The position numbers and the translations under genes are program-made. Source: Sphingomonas sp. 28-63-12 (GTDB taxonomy: Bacteria; Pseudomonadota; Alphaproteobacteria; Sphingomonadales; Sphingomonadaceae). Taken from it: a stretch of DNA of 64,000 bases. Shown here piece after piece: positions 56,321-64,000 of the stretch (positions within the stretch are counted from its first letter, which is position 1; each line of letters starts with the position of its first letter). The DNA is taken from positions 35,927 to 99,926 of the forward strand of contig NCGD01000014.1 of the NCBI GenBank assembly GCA_002281535.1, in the 5' to 3' direction. The notes under the pieces are model-generated. The model did no database searches and was not told the origin of the DNA. It was given only the letters and a program-made list of their open reading frames with translations.

Positions 56321-58039
56321 TCAATAGGCGAAGGTTGCCGATATCAGGGCACGGGGATTGGCGCGATCATCAGCGCCGCCGAGGCGACGGCTTGCATAAG
56401 CGAGCTGGAAATCGATCATGCCATAGGGGTGGTAGACGCGCAGCCCACCGCCCGCCGAACGAATGCTCTGCGACGATTTCTGAATTACCGCCGTGGCGAC
56501 GCTGGTCGTCCGACCCCCATCGACAAAGCTGTAAAATTGCAGATTGCGAATCCAGGATTTGGTGACCGGCAGATCGTAGCGCAGTTCGGCGAGCCCGCCA
56601 TAGCCGCGATCCCCGGTGATGGCGGACGGATCATAGCCCCGGCCGATCGATGAGCCGCCAAAGGAGATCAGCTCGCCCGACAGCAGCTTTGATCCGGTAT
56701 ATTGGCCCTGAAAGGCAATCACCGCACTGAAATGGTCGGGCAATTGCTGACTGCGCTGGATCGAATAGACCAACCGCGTGAATGCCGGATTGAAATTGAG
56801 CGTTGACGGCGCCGGCGCGGTCCGACCAATCGCCCCAAGCACTTGCAGCCCCTGGAACAGGCTGACGGACACCGATGTCGACCCGTTCAACCAGCCATTT
56901 TGTTGCAGGCTGAGCCCCATATCGAGATCGGTCGTGCGATCCCTGATCAGCGGCGCGCCGAGAATATCGGTGTTCGACCGGTTGACCGACAGCCCCGCTT
57001 CGGCAAACAGCGACAGGGCGCGGCCACGGATAATCGGATAACGCACCCGGGCGCTGATCGAGATGGCATTGTTGACGATGTTGAGCGGCCGGACCGATCC
57101 ACCGGGTCGGGCGCGCGCCGCCAGCACGCCGAAGCTCGCCAGCAGGCCGCTATTGCCGACCGCGACGCTGTACCGCCCGCTGACCGTCTGCACTGCCTGC
57201 AGATCGCGGCCACCGGCGCTCAGCCCCAGATCAAACGCCCCGGGCAGATTGAAGGGCCGGTTAAAATTGGCATTGGTGGCATAGGCCCAGGGGCCAAGAA
57301 TGCGCGACGCGCCATTGTTGATTGCCAGCTGATAGCTGTTGGGCGCCTTGTCGAGCGTGACGATCAGGCTCGATCCCCCCAATGTCGTACCCTGGCGCAA
57401 CACGCTCGACCCACTGATGCCGGGAATGTCGTTGAGAATGAGCAGCTGGCGCTCGAGCGACGGCAAATCGATCGGTTTGTGACCGAGCAGCGGGCTCAGC
57501 GCTGCCTTGACCGCGCGCCGGGTGCCCTCGTCGAGACCTTCGACGGTGATGTCCTCGATAAAGCCTTCGATCACGGTGACCTTGATCGTCTCATCGTCGA
57601 TCTGTTGGGGCGGAATGAAAACACGGGTGAGGAAATAGCTCTTTTCCCGGTAGCGCTCCTCCAGCGCCGCTGCCGCCTCACGGACCGCCGCGAGCCCGAC
57701 GCGTTTGCCCTTCACGCCGGCGAAGAAACCATCGACCACCTCTGGCGAGAAGGCTGTAACGCCTTCAACGACGACGTCGCGCAGCTGGAATTCAATCGCA
57801 TCAACTGCCTTGGGCACGGCCGACCGATCGGGCGCCTGGATCCGCAAATCGAACTTTGGCGTTTCAATAGGCGGCAGCGCCAGGCGCTCACGCGAGATAT
57901 CCGCCTGGCTCGGCGGTGTGACCTGCGCTGAAGCGGCGCCGCTGCCTGCGAGCATCATGCCACCGGCGCACAGCACGGCGGCACCCCGTTGAACCGAAGA
58001 AGAGGGACGCGGTGGGCCCGCAGGCGAGAGGCTGATCAC
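56321..58039 (-). CDS. TpsB/FhaC-type outer-membrane transporter (ShlB/FhaC/HecB family)
   Basis: GTG 58039, one base after the cyclase stop, gives about 572 residues; longer frames lie inside the cyclase gene. A signal-like stretch RGAAVLCAGGMMLAGSGAASA precedes two POTRA-type domains (FQLRDVVVEGVTAFSPEVVD and IEGFIEDITVEGLDEGTRRA) and a 16-strand barrel ending ALISATFAY, with the L6-type motif near SSIGRGYDPSAITGDRGYGG. Such proteins carry a TpsA exoprotein across the outer membrane. Its expected cargo is probably encoded upstream, off the window. Confidence 0.92.
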   Translation of the reverse strand: MISLSPAGPPRPSSSVQRGAAVLCAGGMMLAGSGAASAQVTPPSQADISRERLALPPIETPKFDLRIQAPDRSAVPKAVDAIEFQLRDVVVEGVTAFSPEVVDGFFAGVKGKRVGLAAVREAAAALEERYREKSYFLTRVFIPPQQIDDETIKVTVIEGFIEDITVEGLDEGTRRAVKAALSPLLGHKPIDLPSLERQLLILNDIPGISGSSVLRQGTTLGGSSLIVTLDKAPNSYQLAINNGASRILGPWAYATNANFNRPFNLPGAFDLGLSAGGRDLQAVQTVSGRYSVAVGNSGLLASFGVLAARARPGGSVRPLNIVNNAISISARVRYPIIRGRALSLFAEAGLSVNRSNTDILGAPLIRDRTTDLDMGLSLQQNGWLNGSTSVSVSLFQGLQVLGAIGRTAPAPSTLNFNPAFTRLVYSIQRSQQLPDHFSAVIAFQGQYTGSKLLSGELISFGGSSIGRGYDPSAITGDRGYGGLAELRYDLPVTKSWIRNLQFYSFVDGGRTTSVATAVIQKSSQSIRSAGGGLRVYHPYGMIDFQLAYASRRLGGADDRANPRALISATFAY

Positions 58040-58040
58040 G

Positions 58041-59987
58041 TCATTTATCCTCGAGCACGATAAGGGTAGAAGTTGCGCCAGCGGTGATCCGGCGGCCGTG
58101 ATAGGCGATGATGGCATCGCCCGGATATTGGACGGCAAGCGCCTGGAACGCCTCGATTCCGCGCGGGTCCTCTGCTTTGAGCAGGTCATAGGCCACCATA
58201 TAATCGGCCGTGACGTTGGTGGCGGCATCCGCTTCCGAGACGGGCGAGAACAAACCGACTGGCTTGGTCTTGCCCTTCAGCACCACATCGCCGATCGGGC
58301 GGAATTTCAGATTGGGGCATTCGGAGACCGATTCCTCCGTCACGCAGATTCGCGTGCCGAAATACTTGTTCACCCCCTCGGTCCGCGCGGCGGTGTTGAC
58401 GGTATCGCCGAGCGCCGTGAAATCCATCCGCGAGGTCGAGCCGAAATTGCCGACGGTCGCGACGCCGGTATGGATGCCGATCCGTGTGACGCCGATCGGA
58501 ATGCCGGCCGCATTCTGCGCCTTGCGGAATGCCTCGGCGTAGACATCAAGTTCAAGCGCGCATTTCACCGCGCGTTCGGCATGATCGGGCTGCGAGATCG
58601 GCGCGTTGAAGATGGCCATGATGGCATCGCCGATGAACTTGTCGATCGTCCCCTGATATTTCAGGATGATCGTGCAGGCACCATCGAGATAGGCATTGAG
58701 CACTTCGGACAGAGCCTCGGACGTCAGGCCTTCGGACAAGGTGGTGAAGCTGGCGATATCGGTGAAGATGAAGGTGACTTCACGGCGATCGCCCTTGATG
58801 CTGAGGGCAGTGGGATCATCGACCAGCTGATCGACGACGGCAGGCGAAACATAACGCGAGAACGCGCCCTGGATGAACTGGCGCTGCTTGCGTTCCGCGC
58901 GACCGATGATGACATCCATCAGCCAGAGCGCGAGGAGCAGCGCTATCGTTGGCGCGACCAGCGGCACCAGCGAGATGCCATAGGTATAGCCGACCATCGC
59001 AAACGTCCAATAGAGCGCGATCAGGATGCCACCCGCAGTGAAGCTGAATCCAGCCCCTTTTTTGAGCAGGCCTAGACCAACGCCGATCAGCGCGAAGATC
59101 ACCGTGATGGCGGTACTCGCCACCGCGTTCAGTCGTTTGGACTGTCGCTTTTCGAGATATTGTGAAACGCCGTGCGCCTGCACGACAATACCCGGCATCA
59201 TTGCATCTTCGCCGTCATCGACCACCGCTAGCGGGGTACGATGACGATCGGTGATCGACTGGATCGCGCCAATGAGCACGATCTTGCCCTTGAACCACTC
59301 GTCGGGGAGAAAGGCGACGGTGTGGGCCGGGTAGATTGGAAAGGCGGGGGTTTCGGCGTCGGGATGCGGCCGCCAGGCGATTTCCGGTTCGGCTTTTGGC
59401 GTCTTGATCCCAAGCAGCGCAACGGCTTTGCGGGCAAAGCCCAGCGGCATACCCGGATTGGTCTCACCGGAAAAAATCCAGCGGACCGTGCCGTCAAACG
59501 GATCCGTCGCCAGGTTGGCACCGGCGCGCAGTCGTTCAGGCACGAAATCATTGAGATAGGCCAGCTGATCTTCGTTCACCACATTGGGTGAATTGGAATA
59601 GCTGATGAACAGCGGCGTCTTGATCTCACGGATCGTCTTGCGCAGCAGATCGTCCTTGGCGGGCTCGGTCGGCTGGTCGAACAGCACGTCGACGCCGATC
59701 TCGCGAACCCCCTTGGCCTGGAGCGCGGTGATCAGATTGGCAAGAAACTCGCGGTCAACCGGGGAGCGATAGGCGAATTGCGCCACTGTTTCCTCGGTCA
59801 GCCCGGCGATCACAATTTCCTTGGATTGCGGCATGGGCGGGGACAGCGCGGCAACACGAATATCGCGACCGATATTTTCAAGACTCGACAGAAACGACAG
59901 ATATTGGACGGCGAGCGTCGCCAATACAGCGGCGAAGGCGGCGACCAGGATCGCCGTCCGATAGGCCTTGATATCCTTTGCGGTCAT
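58041..59987 (-). CDS. CHASE2-class III adenylate/guanylate cyclase, membrane bound
   Basis: A 648-residue sensor enzyme: one N-terminal membrane helix, an extracytoplasmic CHASE2 domain (about residues 30-290, IVIAGLTEETVAQFAYRSPV, KGVREIGVDVLFDQP, VLIGAIQSITDRHRTPL), three membrane helices (about 295-370), and a class III cyclase domain. Metal-binding aspartates sit in VTFIFTDIASFTTLS (about 403) and DKFIGDAIMAIF (about 450), and DFTALGDTVNTAAR is the usual closing motif. The Lys of DKFIGD favours ATP, so cAMP is the likely product. Overlaps the exported-protein gene upstream by ATGA. Confidence 0.95.
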   Translation of the reverse strand: MTAKDIKAYRTAILVAAFAAVLATLAVQYLSFLSSLENIGRDIRVAALSPPMPQSKEIVIAGLTEETVAQFAYRSPVDREFLANLITALQAKGVREIGVDVLFDQPTEPAKDDLLRKTIREIKTPLFISYSNSPNVVNEDQLAYLNDFVPERLRAGANLATDPFDGTVRWIFSGETNPGMPLGFARKAVALLGIKTPKAEPEIAWRPHPDAETPAFPIYPAHTVAFLPDEWFKGKIVLIGAIQSITDRHRTPLAVVDDGEDAMMPGIVVQAHGVSQYLEKRQSKRLNAVASTAITVIFALIGVGLGLLKKGAGFSFTAGGILIALYWTFAMVGYTYGISLVPLVAPTIALLLALWLMDVIIGRAERKQRQFIQGAFSRYVSPAVVDQLVDDPTALSIKGDRREVTFIFTDIASFTTLSEGLTSEALSEVLNAYLDGACTIILKYQGTIDKFIGDAIMAIFNAPISQPDHAERAVKCALELDVYAEAFRKAQNAAGIPIGVTRIGIHTGVATVGNFGSTSRMDFTALGDTVNTAARTEGVNKYFGTRICVTEESVSECPNLKFRPIGDVVLKGKTKPVGLFSPVSEADAATNVTADYMVAYDLLKAEDPRGIEAFQALAVQYPGDAIIAYHGRRITAGATSTLIVLEDK

Positions 59988-60718
59988 TTGGCGGCGGTCT
60001 GGCTCTGCGCGACGCGCTTCAACAGGGCGTCGGCCTGCTGGAGGCAGCCCTTTTCAAGCATCCAGGAGGCCAGGATAAAGTCATTATCCAAATCCGCCGG
60101 AACGATGTTCACGCTGACCGGGAATTCCTGCTCGTTGACCCGCAGCAGGAAGATCGTCTGGGTATCAAAGCGGGCCAGCGGCGGCACCGCCATCATCCCT
60201 TCACCAGCGCTCCATTCGAAATCGGCGCGCCACGAGCGATCCACCGGCAAGACCGTGAATTTCTGGGCGGCGCGGCTATCAGGCCGCCACCAGACCGCAC
60301 GGGTGCCAGCCTTGAGGCAGCGTTCGCCAGCGCGCGAAATATCGATCAGCCAGGGATCGGGCAGCGGCGCGGCATCAGTGGCGCCGCGGACCACACCGAC
60401 CGAGCTGGTGCGGGCGTTGCGGGTGTTGATCAAAGCGGCCAGCGCACGGCCGGGATCGGATGCAACAGGGCCACGGCCAAGCGGCGGACCGGAAAACTTG
60501 CCGCGGATGGTGACAGATTTGCCATCGGGCCCGATTACCGTGATGCGCTCGCCCTCCTTCAGCGTGAGCGGCGTCGCGCTATCGATCTTCTGCCCGGCCT
60601 TCATCGTACCGGCACGCGCATCGATGATGATCAGGGTCGTCGCCTTGGCCGCGACAACGGACATGCCAAGGACCAGCGGCATGGCCAGTCCCGACGCAAT
60701 CTTTGATAGCTTCGTCAT
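59984..60718 (-). CDS. Exported protein of unknown function in the CHAT-cyclase unit
   Basis: A 244-residue protein with a signal peptide (LSKIASGLAMPLVLGMSVVA) and a segment LIIIDARAGTMKAGQKIDSA, then LKEGERITVIGPDGKSVTIR, resembling small beta-rich domains that precede CHAT or FecR-type modules, though I assign no family. One long loop contains two cysteines. Its ATGA overlap with the cyclase and 9-base gap to the CHAT gene show all three are made together. It could be the ligand or bridge that the CHASE2 sensor detects; this is inference from position. Confidence 0.6.
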   Translation of the reverse strand: MTKLSKIASGLAMPLVLGMSVVAAKATTLIIIDARAGTMKAGQKIDSATPLTLKEGERITVIGPDGKSVTIRGKFSGPPLGRGPVASDPGRALAALINTRNARTSSVGVVRGATDAAPLPDPWLIDISRAGERCLKAGTRAVWWRPDSRAAQKFTVLPVDRSWRADFEWSAGEGMMAVPPLARFDTQTIFLLRVNEQEFPVSVNIVPADLDNDFILASWMLEKGCLQQADALLKRVAQSQTAAK

Positions 60719-60727
60719 ATCGTCCCC

Positions 60728-63700
60728 CTATCTTTTCGCGATTTGCGCCTGGCCCACCACCGGCAGACCAAGACCATCGCCAATCACCACAAACGCTGCC
60801 CAGAAAAAGGGATGCGCCGTCTTCTCTTTTGCAATCAGGCTGTTCTGCGCGACCCGCAAGGCATCCCCGACGCTGCCGCCTTCGCTGGCACGGAGCGACG
60901 TGAACAGGCCGGACATTAACTCCGCCGTGGCCGCCGATGGCACCTGCCAATGGGTGACCAGCAAGTTGCGCGCACCGGCATGGAAAAACGCCTCGGCCAA
61001 GCCGGAAAGCGCTTCACCGCCGCCAAAACGGCCGCCACTGGCAGCGGTATTGCAGGCAGACAGCACAACCAGATCGGCGTTGAGGCGAAGGCTGGCGATT
61101 TCGCTCGATTCGAGCAGGCCGTCCATCGCCGTCGACCGTTGCGCAATCGCCGGCGGCGTCAGCACCAAGCCAGGCTCGGCCTGGCAGCGCAATTCCCCGG
61201 GCAACAGGCCATGGGTCGCGAAATAGATTACCCGATAATCGTCAAGCGTCTGTTTGCGCAGATTTTCCTCGGTTGCATTGGGCCCGAGGAACAGGCTGTT
61301 GGGCGAGGCACCCAGCGTCGCCGCGACGACGCGCAATTCGCGCGCGGTATCGGGCAGCGGCGCCAGCGCGCTGAGCAGCGCCGCCGGCATCGGCCCACCC
61401 TGACGACAATTATTGGCCAGCGCCGCCATGGGCGAAACTTCCCCCGGCTTCTCGACATGGCCGACCAATGCGGGATCGCCAAAAGCCAGCAACATCTGGT
61501 TCGGCACCGGGCGCTGCTTGGCGGCCCGCAGCGCCGTCAACGCCTGCAGCGATGGCGTATAGGAAACTGTCTTGGTGCGAACCAGCCAATCGGCTTGCGC
61601 ATAGCTGGCACTGCCTGGCGCGGTCGCGACCAGCAACCCGAACGGCAGATTGGAAAGCGGGCCGGCAGGCACCACGACCAGATGATCGAGATCGGCAAGC
61701 GGCAGCTTGAGCCCGGCGAGCAGCAGGTCGTACAGCTGGTTGGCTTCACCCAGATTGAATTCGTTGATCGCCCCGCCCTGGATCTCCAGCGTCCGGCGGA
61801 TCGACGTCACGGCTTCGCGCAGCGCGTTTTCGCCTTCGGGGACCGCCGCGACGACCGCACCATCGCGCGTTACCAGCTGGGCAAAGGATTGGTTGCGCCC
61901 GACGAGGAAGGACAGCACGCCTTCCCCCGGCTTGAGCGAATTGCGCAGCTGATCGAGATTGACCGCCGTTGGCGTCGCAAAATTATCATAGGCCGGATAT
62001 TTGGCGGACAAGGTTGCCTGGGTCGCCGCAATGGCCGCGAGATTATCGGCAATCTCGACCTTCAGCGCCGCTTCGGCGGTGCCGCTGCGCTCATTGTCGC
62101 CGAGCGATTGCTGGTAAGCGAGCTTGACGCGCGCAAAATCATTGTCGCGCTGGCGATCCTGCAACGTGCCGATCAGCTTGCCGATCTCGGGGTCTTGCGT
62201 CGACAAGCGCGCTGCCGCCTGGGCGATGGTCTTGTCGACCAGCGGCGACTGGACCAGCTGGAACGCGTCAAAGGCTTCGGCATACAGGCCACGCTTGGCG
62301 ACCGGATCGGTCAGCGTTTCGGCCGTGTCGACAATCGCCGCCGCAAAGGGGATCAGCATGTCGGCAGTGAACACGCCGCTGGTCGACGGCAGTGCCCGCG
62401 CCAGCTTGAACATTTCACGATAGGTGACGATCGTCGATGTGCCCATGTTCTCATGTTGGTAAGCACGTGCCAGCGCCGCCATCGCCCGAATCGTGGGGGC
62501 GCCATCGCCGAACAGCTGACGGCGCAGCTTGATCGCCGCGTTGAAATAGGTCTCTGCGGCCGACAGGCGGCCCTGGCCGACGCTGATCTCGCCCAGCACC
62601 ACCAAGGTATCCGCTTTCCACCAGCGCGGCAGCTTGTCGGACTTGTTGAGGATCAACAGCGCCTCGCTGGCGGCCGCATAGGCCTGGATCAGATTGTCGG
62701 ACCGCAATTCCATCAGCGCCTGGATATTTAGCGCATTGGCAAGTTCGCCCTGCTCCCGCGTCACGACGTTATTGGCGGCATCGCCCGGGCCGCTGGAGGG
62801 CGACTGGCGCGCTTCGGCCAGCTTGCGCCAGGATTCGCTGGCGTCACGCGACAGCGGCAGGCCCTGTTTGTAGTCGGCCGCATTGGCCGCGTTGAGTGCC
62901 AGATAGGTGGCGAGCCGCGCGCGGCGGACCTCATCGGACGTCGCCTGGAACATCGGCGTCGCCCGCCGGAACAGGGCGGCGGCTTCATCGGCTCGCCCTT
63001 GATTGCTGACATTCAACGCGAGATCGAGCAGCGTTGCTGCGATGAGCTGATCATTGGCCTTGAGCGGGCCGGTTTCGAGATCAAGTGCCTCGCGAAACGC
63101 TGCTTCGGCATCACTGAAGCGCCCGATGCCGTTGGCGGTGCGGCCGGCACGCAAGAGACGAGTCAGGCGGGCCATGTCATCGCCGCGTGTGAGCTGCACG
63201 GGCCCACCCCAAATTTTCACGAGCAACGCTTTTTGGATCTCTGCGGAATCGGCCGCCTTGGGCGACTTCACCATGGCCAGCAGGGCCGGCAGCGCCGCCG
63301 GCGTGCCATCGGCAACGATCAGCCGATTGGCATCGGCCGCCACCAGCACGAGTTGCGGCCAGTCGCCCTCGCGCAAGCTGCACGGCAGTGCCATCAACGG
63401 CACACCGCCTGCCGCCGCACCGTCAATCCAGACAGCGGCCTTGCAGGTCATGCGCTGTTGCAGCGCCAGATAGGGCGCACTTTGCTGAAACCGTTTTTCA
63501 ATCAACGCGCGGCTGGCGGGATCCGCGGTTGCCGCCATCAGGCCGGCGACGTGCGCCTGCACGACCGACCCTTCCGTGTTCGGACCACAGACAAGCGACT
63601 GCGGCGCGGCAAGCCCTGGTTCGCCAGCAACATTCTTGAGCGGCTGGGCTGTGCAGGCCTCGCCATTCAGCGTTGCCCCCAGCGTGACACCCGACGCGGC

Positions 63701-63781
63701 CGGGATGTCCGCCGCCATCGCGGGAAGCGAAGCTGCAAGCGCGGCCGTCCACGACGCCAGAAAAACGATGAATTTCATCAC
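60728..63781 (-). CDS. Secreted TPR-CHAT domain protein (caspase-like peptidase)
   Basis: A 1017-residue protein from GTG 63781 (or ATG 63778). Signal peptide IVFLASWTAALAASLPAMAA; several TPR-like repeats from about 205 to 480 (GRFSDAEAAFREALDLETG, GRADEAAALFRRATPM, GRLSAAETYFNAAIKLRRQL); C-terminal CHAT domain from about 690. The caspase-type dyad is present: His857 in IYFATHGLLPG and Cys910 in VVLSACNTAASGG, followed by GGGEALSGLAEAFFHAGARN. CHAT proteins elsewhere act as separase- or caspase-like proteases. Export makes the target envelope or extracellular material. Its start overlaps the upstream gene. Confidence 0.93.
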   Translation of the reverse strand: MMKFIVFLASWTAALAASLPAMAADIPAASGVTLGATLNGEACTAQPLKNVAGEPGLAAPQSLVCGPNTEGSVVQAHVAGLMAATADPASRALIEKRFQQSAPYLALQQRMTCKAAVWIDGAAAGGVPLMALPCSLREGDWPQLVLVAADANRLIVADGTPAALPALLAMVKSPKAADSAEIQKALLVKIWGGPVQLTRGDDMARLTRLLRAGRTANGIGRFSDAEAAFREALDLETGPLKANDQLIAATLLDLALNVSNQGRADEAAALFRRATPMFQATSDEVRRARLATYLALNAANAADYKQGLPLSRDASESWRKLAEARQSPSSGPGDAANNVVTREQGELANALNIQALMELRSDNLIQAYAAASEALLILNKSDKLPRWWKADTLVVLGEISVGQGRLSAAETYFNAAIKLRRQLFGDGAPTIRAMAALARAYQHENMGTSTIVTYREMFKLARALPSTSGVFTADMLIPFAAAIVDTAETLTDPVAKRGLYAEAFDAFQLVQSPLVDKTIAQAAARLSTQDPEIGKLIGTLQDRQRDNDFARVKLAYQQSLGDNERSGTAEAALKVEIADNLAAIAATQATLSAKYPAYDNFATPTAVNLDQLRNSLKPGEGVLSFLVGRNQSFAQLVTRDGAVVAAVPEGENALREAVTSIRRTLEIQGGAINEFNLGEANQLYDLLLAGLKLPLADLDHLVVVPAGPLSNLPFGLLVATAPGSASYAQADWLVRTKTVSYTPSLQALTALRAAKQRPVPNQMLLAFGDPALVGHVEKPGEVSPMAALANNCRQGGPMPAALLSALAPLPDTARELRVVAATLGASPNSLFLGPNATEENLRKQTLDDYRVIYFATHGLLPGELRCQAEPGLVLTPPAIAQRSTAMDGLLESSEIASLRLNADLVVLSACNTAASGGRFGGGEALSGLAEAFFHAGARNLLVTHWQVPSAATAELMSGLFTSLRASEGGSVGDALRVAQNSLIAKEKTAHPFFWAAFVVIGDGLGLPVVGQAQIAKR

Positions 63782-64000
63782 AAGAAACTGCCCGATCCTG
63801 AGTAAGCGTCGTCAAGTCCCGGCACGGCATCGGACTGCGGTGGCAGTGACCGTTGGGCCGTCAGCAAACCGCCAGCGATCGGCGTCGATTCGACGCTTTG
63901 GCGGACAGCATTGGGGGGTGGCGTGTCCGAGTCCGGCGTGTCGACCGTCGCCAGCACGGCATCGCCCTTATCAGCCGAATCCTTCGGCGTCGGTGGCTTT
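63778..64000 (-). CDS. C-terminus of an upstream protein, 5' part outside the window
   Basis: The 73 visible residues are low complexity: Asp/Pro/Ser/Thr-rich (DKGDAVLATVDTPDSDTPPP, QSVESTPIAGGLLTAQRSL) ending GLDDAYSGSGSFL. Its TGA (63778-63780) overlaps the CHAT start. No domain is seen, but the position upstream of a CHAT gene and a TpsB transporter makes a filamentous-haemagglutinin-like TpsA exoprotein the best guess; that must be checked beyond the window. Confidence 0.6.
   Translation of the reverse strand, partial: KPPTPKDSADKGDAVLATVDTPDSDTPPPNAVRQSVESTPIAGGLLTAQRSLPPQSDAVPGLDDAYSGSGSFL

Overview
The window is about 64 kb of GC-rich chromosomal DNA from an alphaproteobacterium, most likely a sphingomonad (Sphingomonas or a close relative). 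This rests on the crtY-crtI-crtB carotenoid cluster, a TonB-dependent receptor, the hemC-hemD-Mic60-like order, the rsmB-rpe-heparinase-purH order, glnK-amtB with a sigma-54 promoter, and two intergenic palindromic repeats of a kind common in this order. Coding density is very high and many neighbouring genes overlap by 4 bp (ATGA, GTGA or TTGA). No rRNA, tRNA, CRISPR array or intact insertion sequence was seen.

Layout. 1-7.3 kb: a GNAT fragment, a GlxA-type regulator coupled to a cytochrome P460 gene, an ATP-dependent DNA ligase behind a DUF3833 lipoprotein gene, LysE and uracil-DNA glycosylase genes flanked by two direct copies of a VOC/glyoxalase gene (one with a shifted start), and a lipoprotein gene. 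7.3-10.7 kb is accessory: a yefM-yoeB toxin-antitoxin pair with a palindromic operator, a DUF5678-like/aspartic protease pair, and an A+T-rich overlapping pair of unknown genes. 10.7-12.9 kb: thiC under a TPP riboswitch that carries two extra hairpins. 12.9-19.5 kb: a MipA/OmpV porin-like gene and the carotenoid region (DUF2141, a sterol-desaturase-type hydroxylase, crtY, crtI, a LOG-family gene, crtB). 19.5-31.8 kb: a small secreted protein, an Atm1-type ABC exporter, an A+T-rich membrane protein gene, a retropepsin-like protein lacking the DTG motif, an SDR, recQ, a second sterol-desaturase-family gene, a GMC oxidoreductase and a TonB receptor. 32-38.4 kb: amtB-glnK, a PNPOx-family protein with a DUF2007-like protein, a decayed ccdA antitoxin, tldD, a zinc-finger protein and a lone ABC ATPase. 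38.4-53.6 kb: nadB, a beta-lactamase-fold lipoprotein, polA, a flippase, purH-heparinase-rpe, rsmB, an SDHAF4-like gene, gpsA and tsaD. 53.6-56.3 kb: hemC, hemD and a Mic60-like gene.

56.3-64 kb is the most unusual part. It is one minus-strand unit that reads, in transcription order: the C-terminus of an exported-looking protein (runs off the window), a secreted TPR-CHAT caspase-like protein with an apparent His-Cys dyad, a small exported protein, a CHASE2-class III nucleotide cyclase, and a TpsB/FhaC-type outer-membrane transporter. The genes overlap or nearly abut. This suggests a two-partner secretion system coupled to a periplasmic CHAT peptidase and a cyclase that senses the same compartment. 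Functions are assigned by reading motifs by eye; no searches were run.
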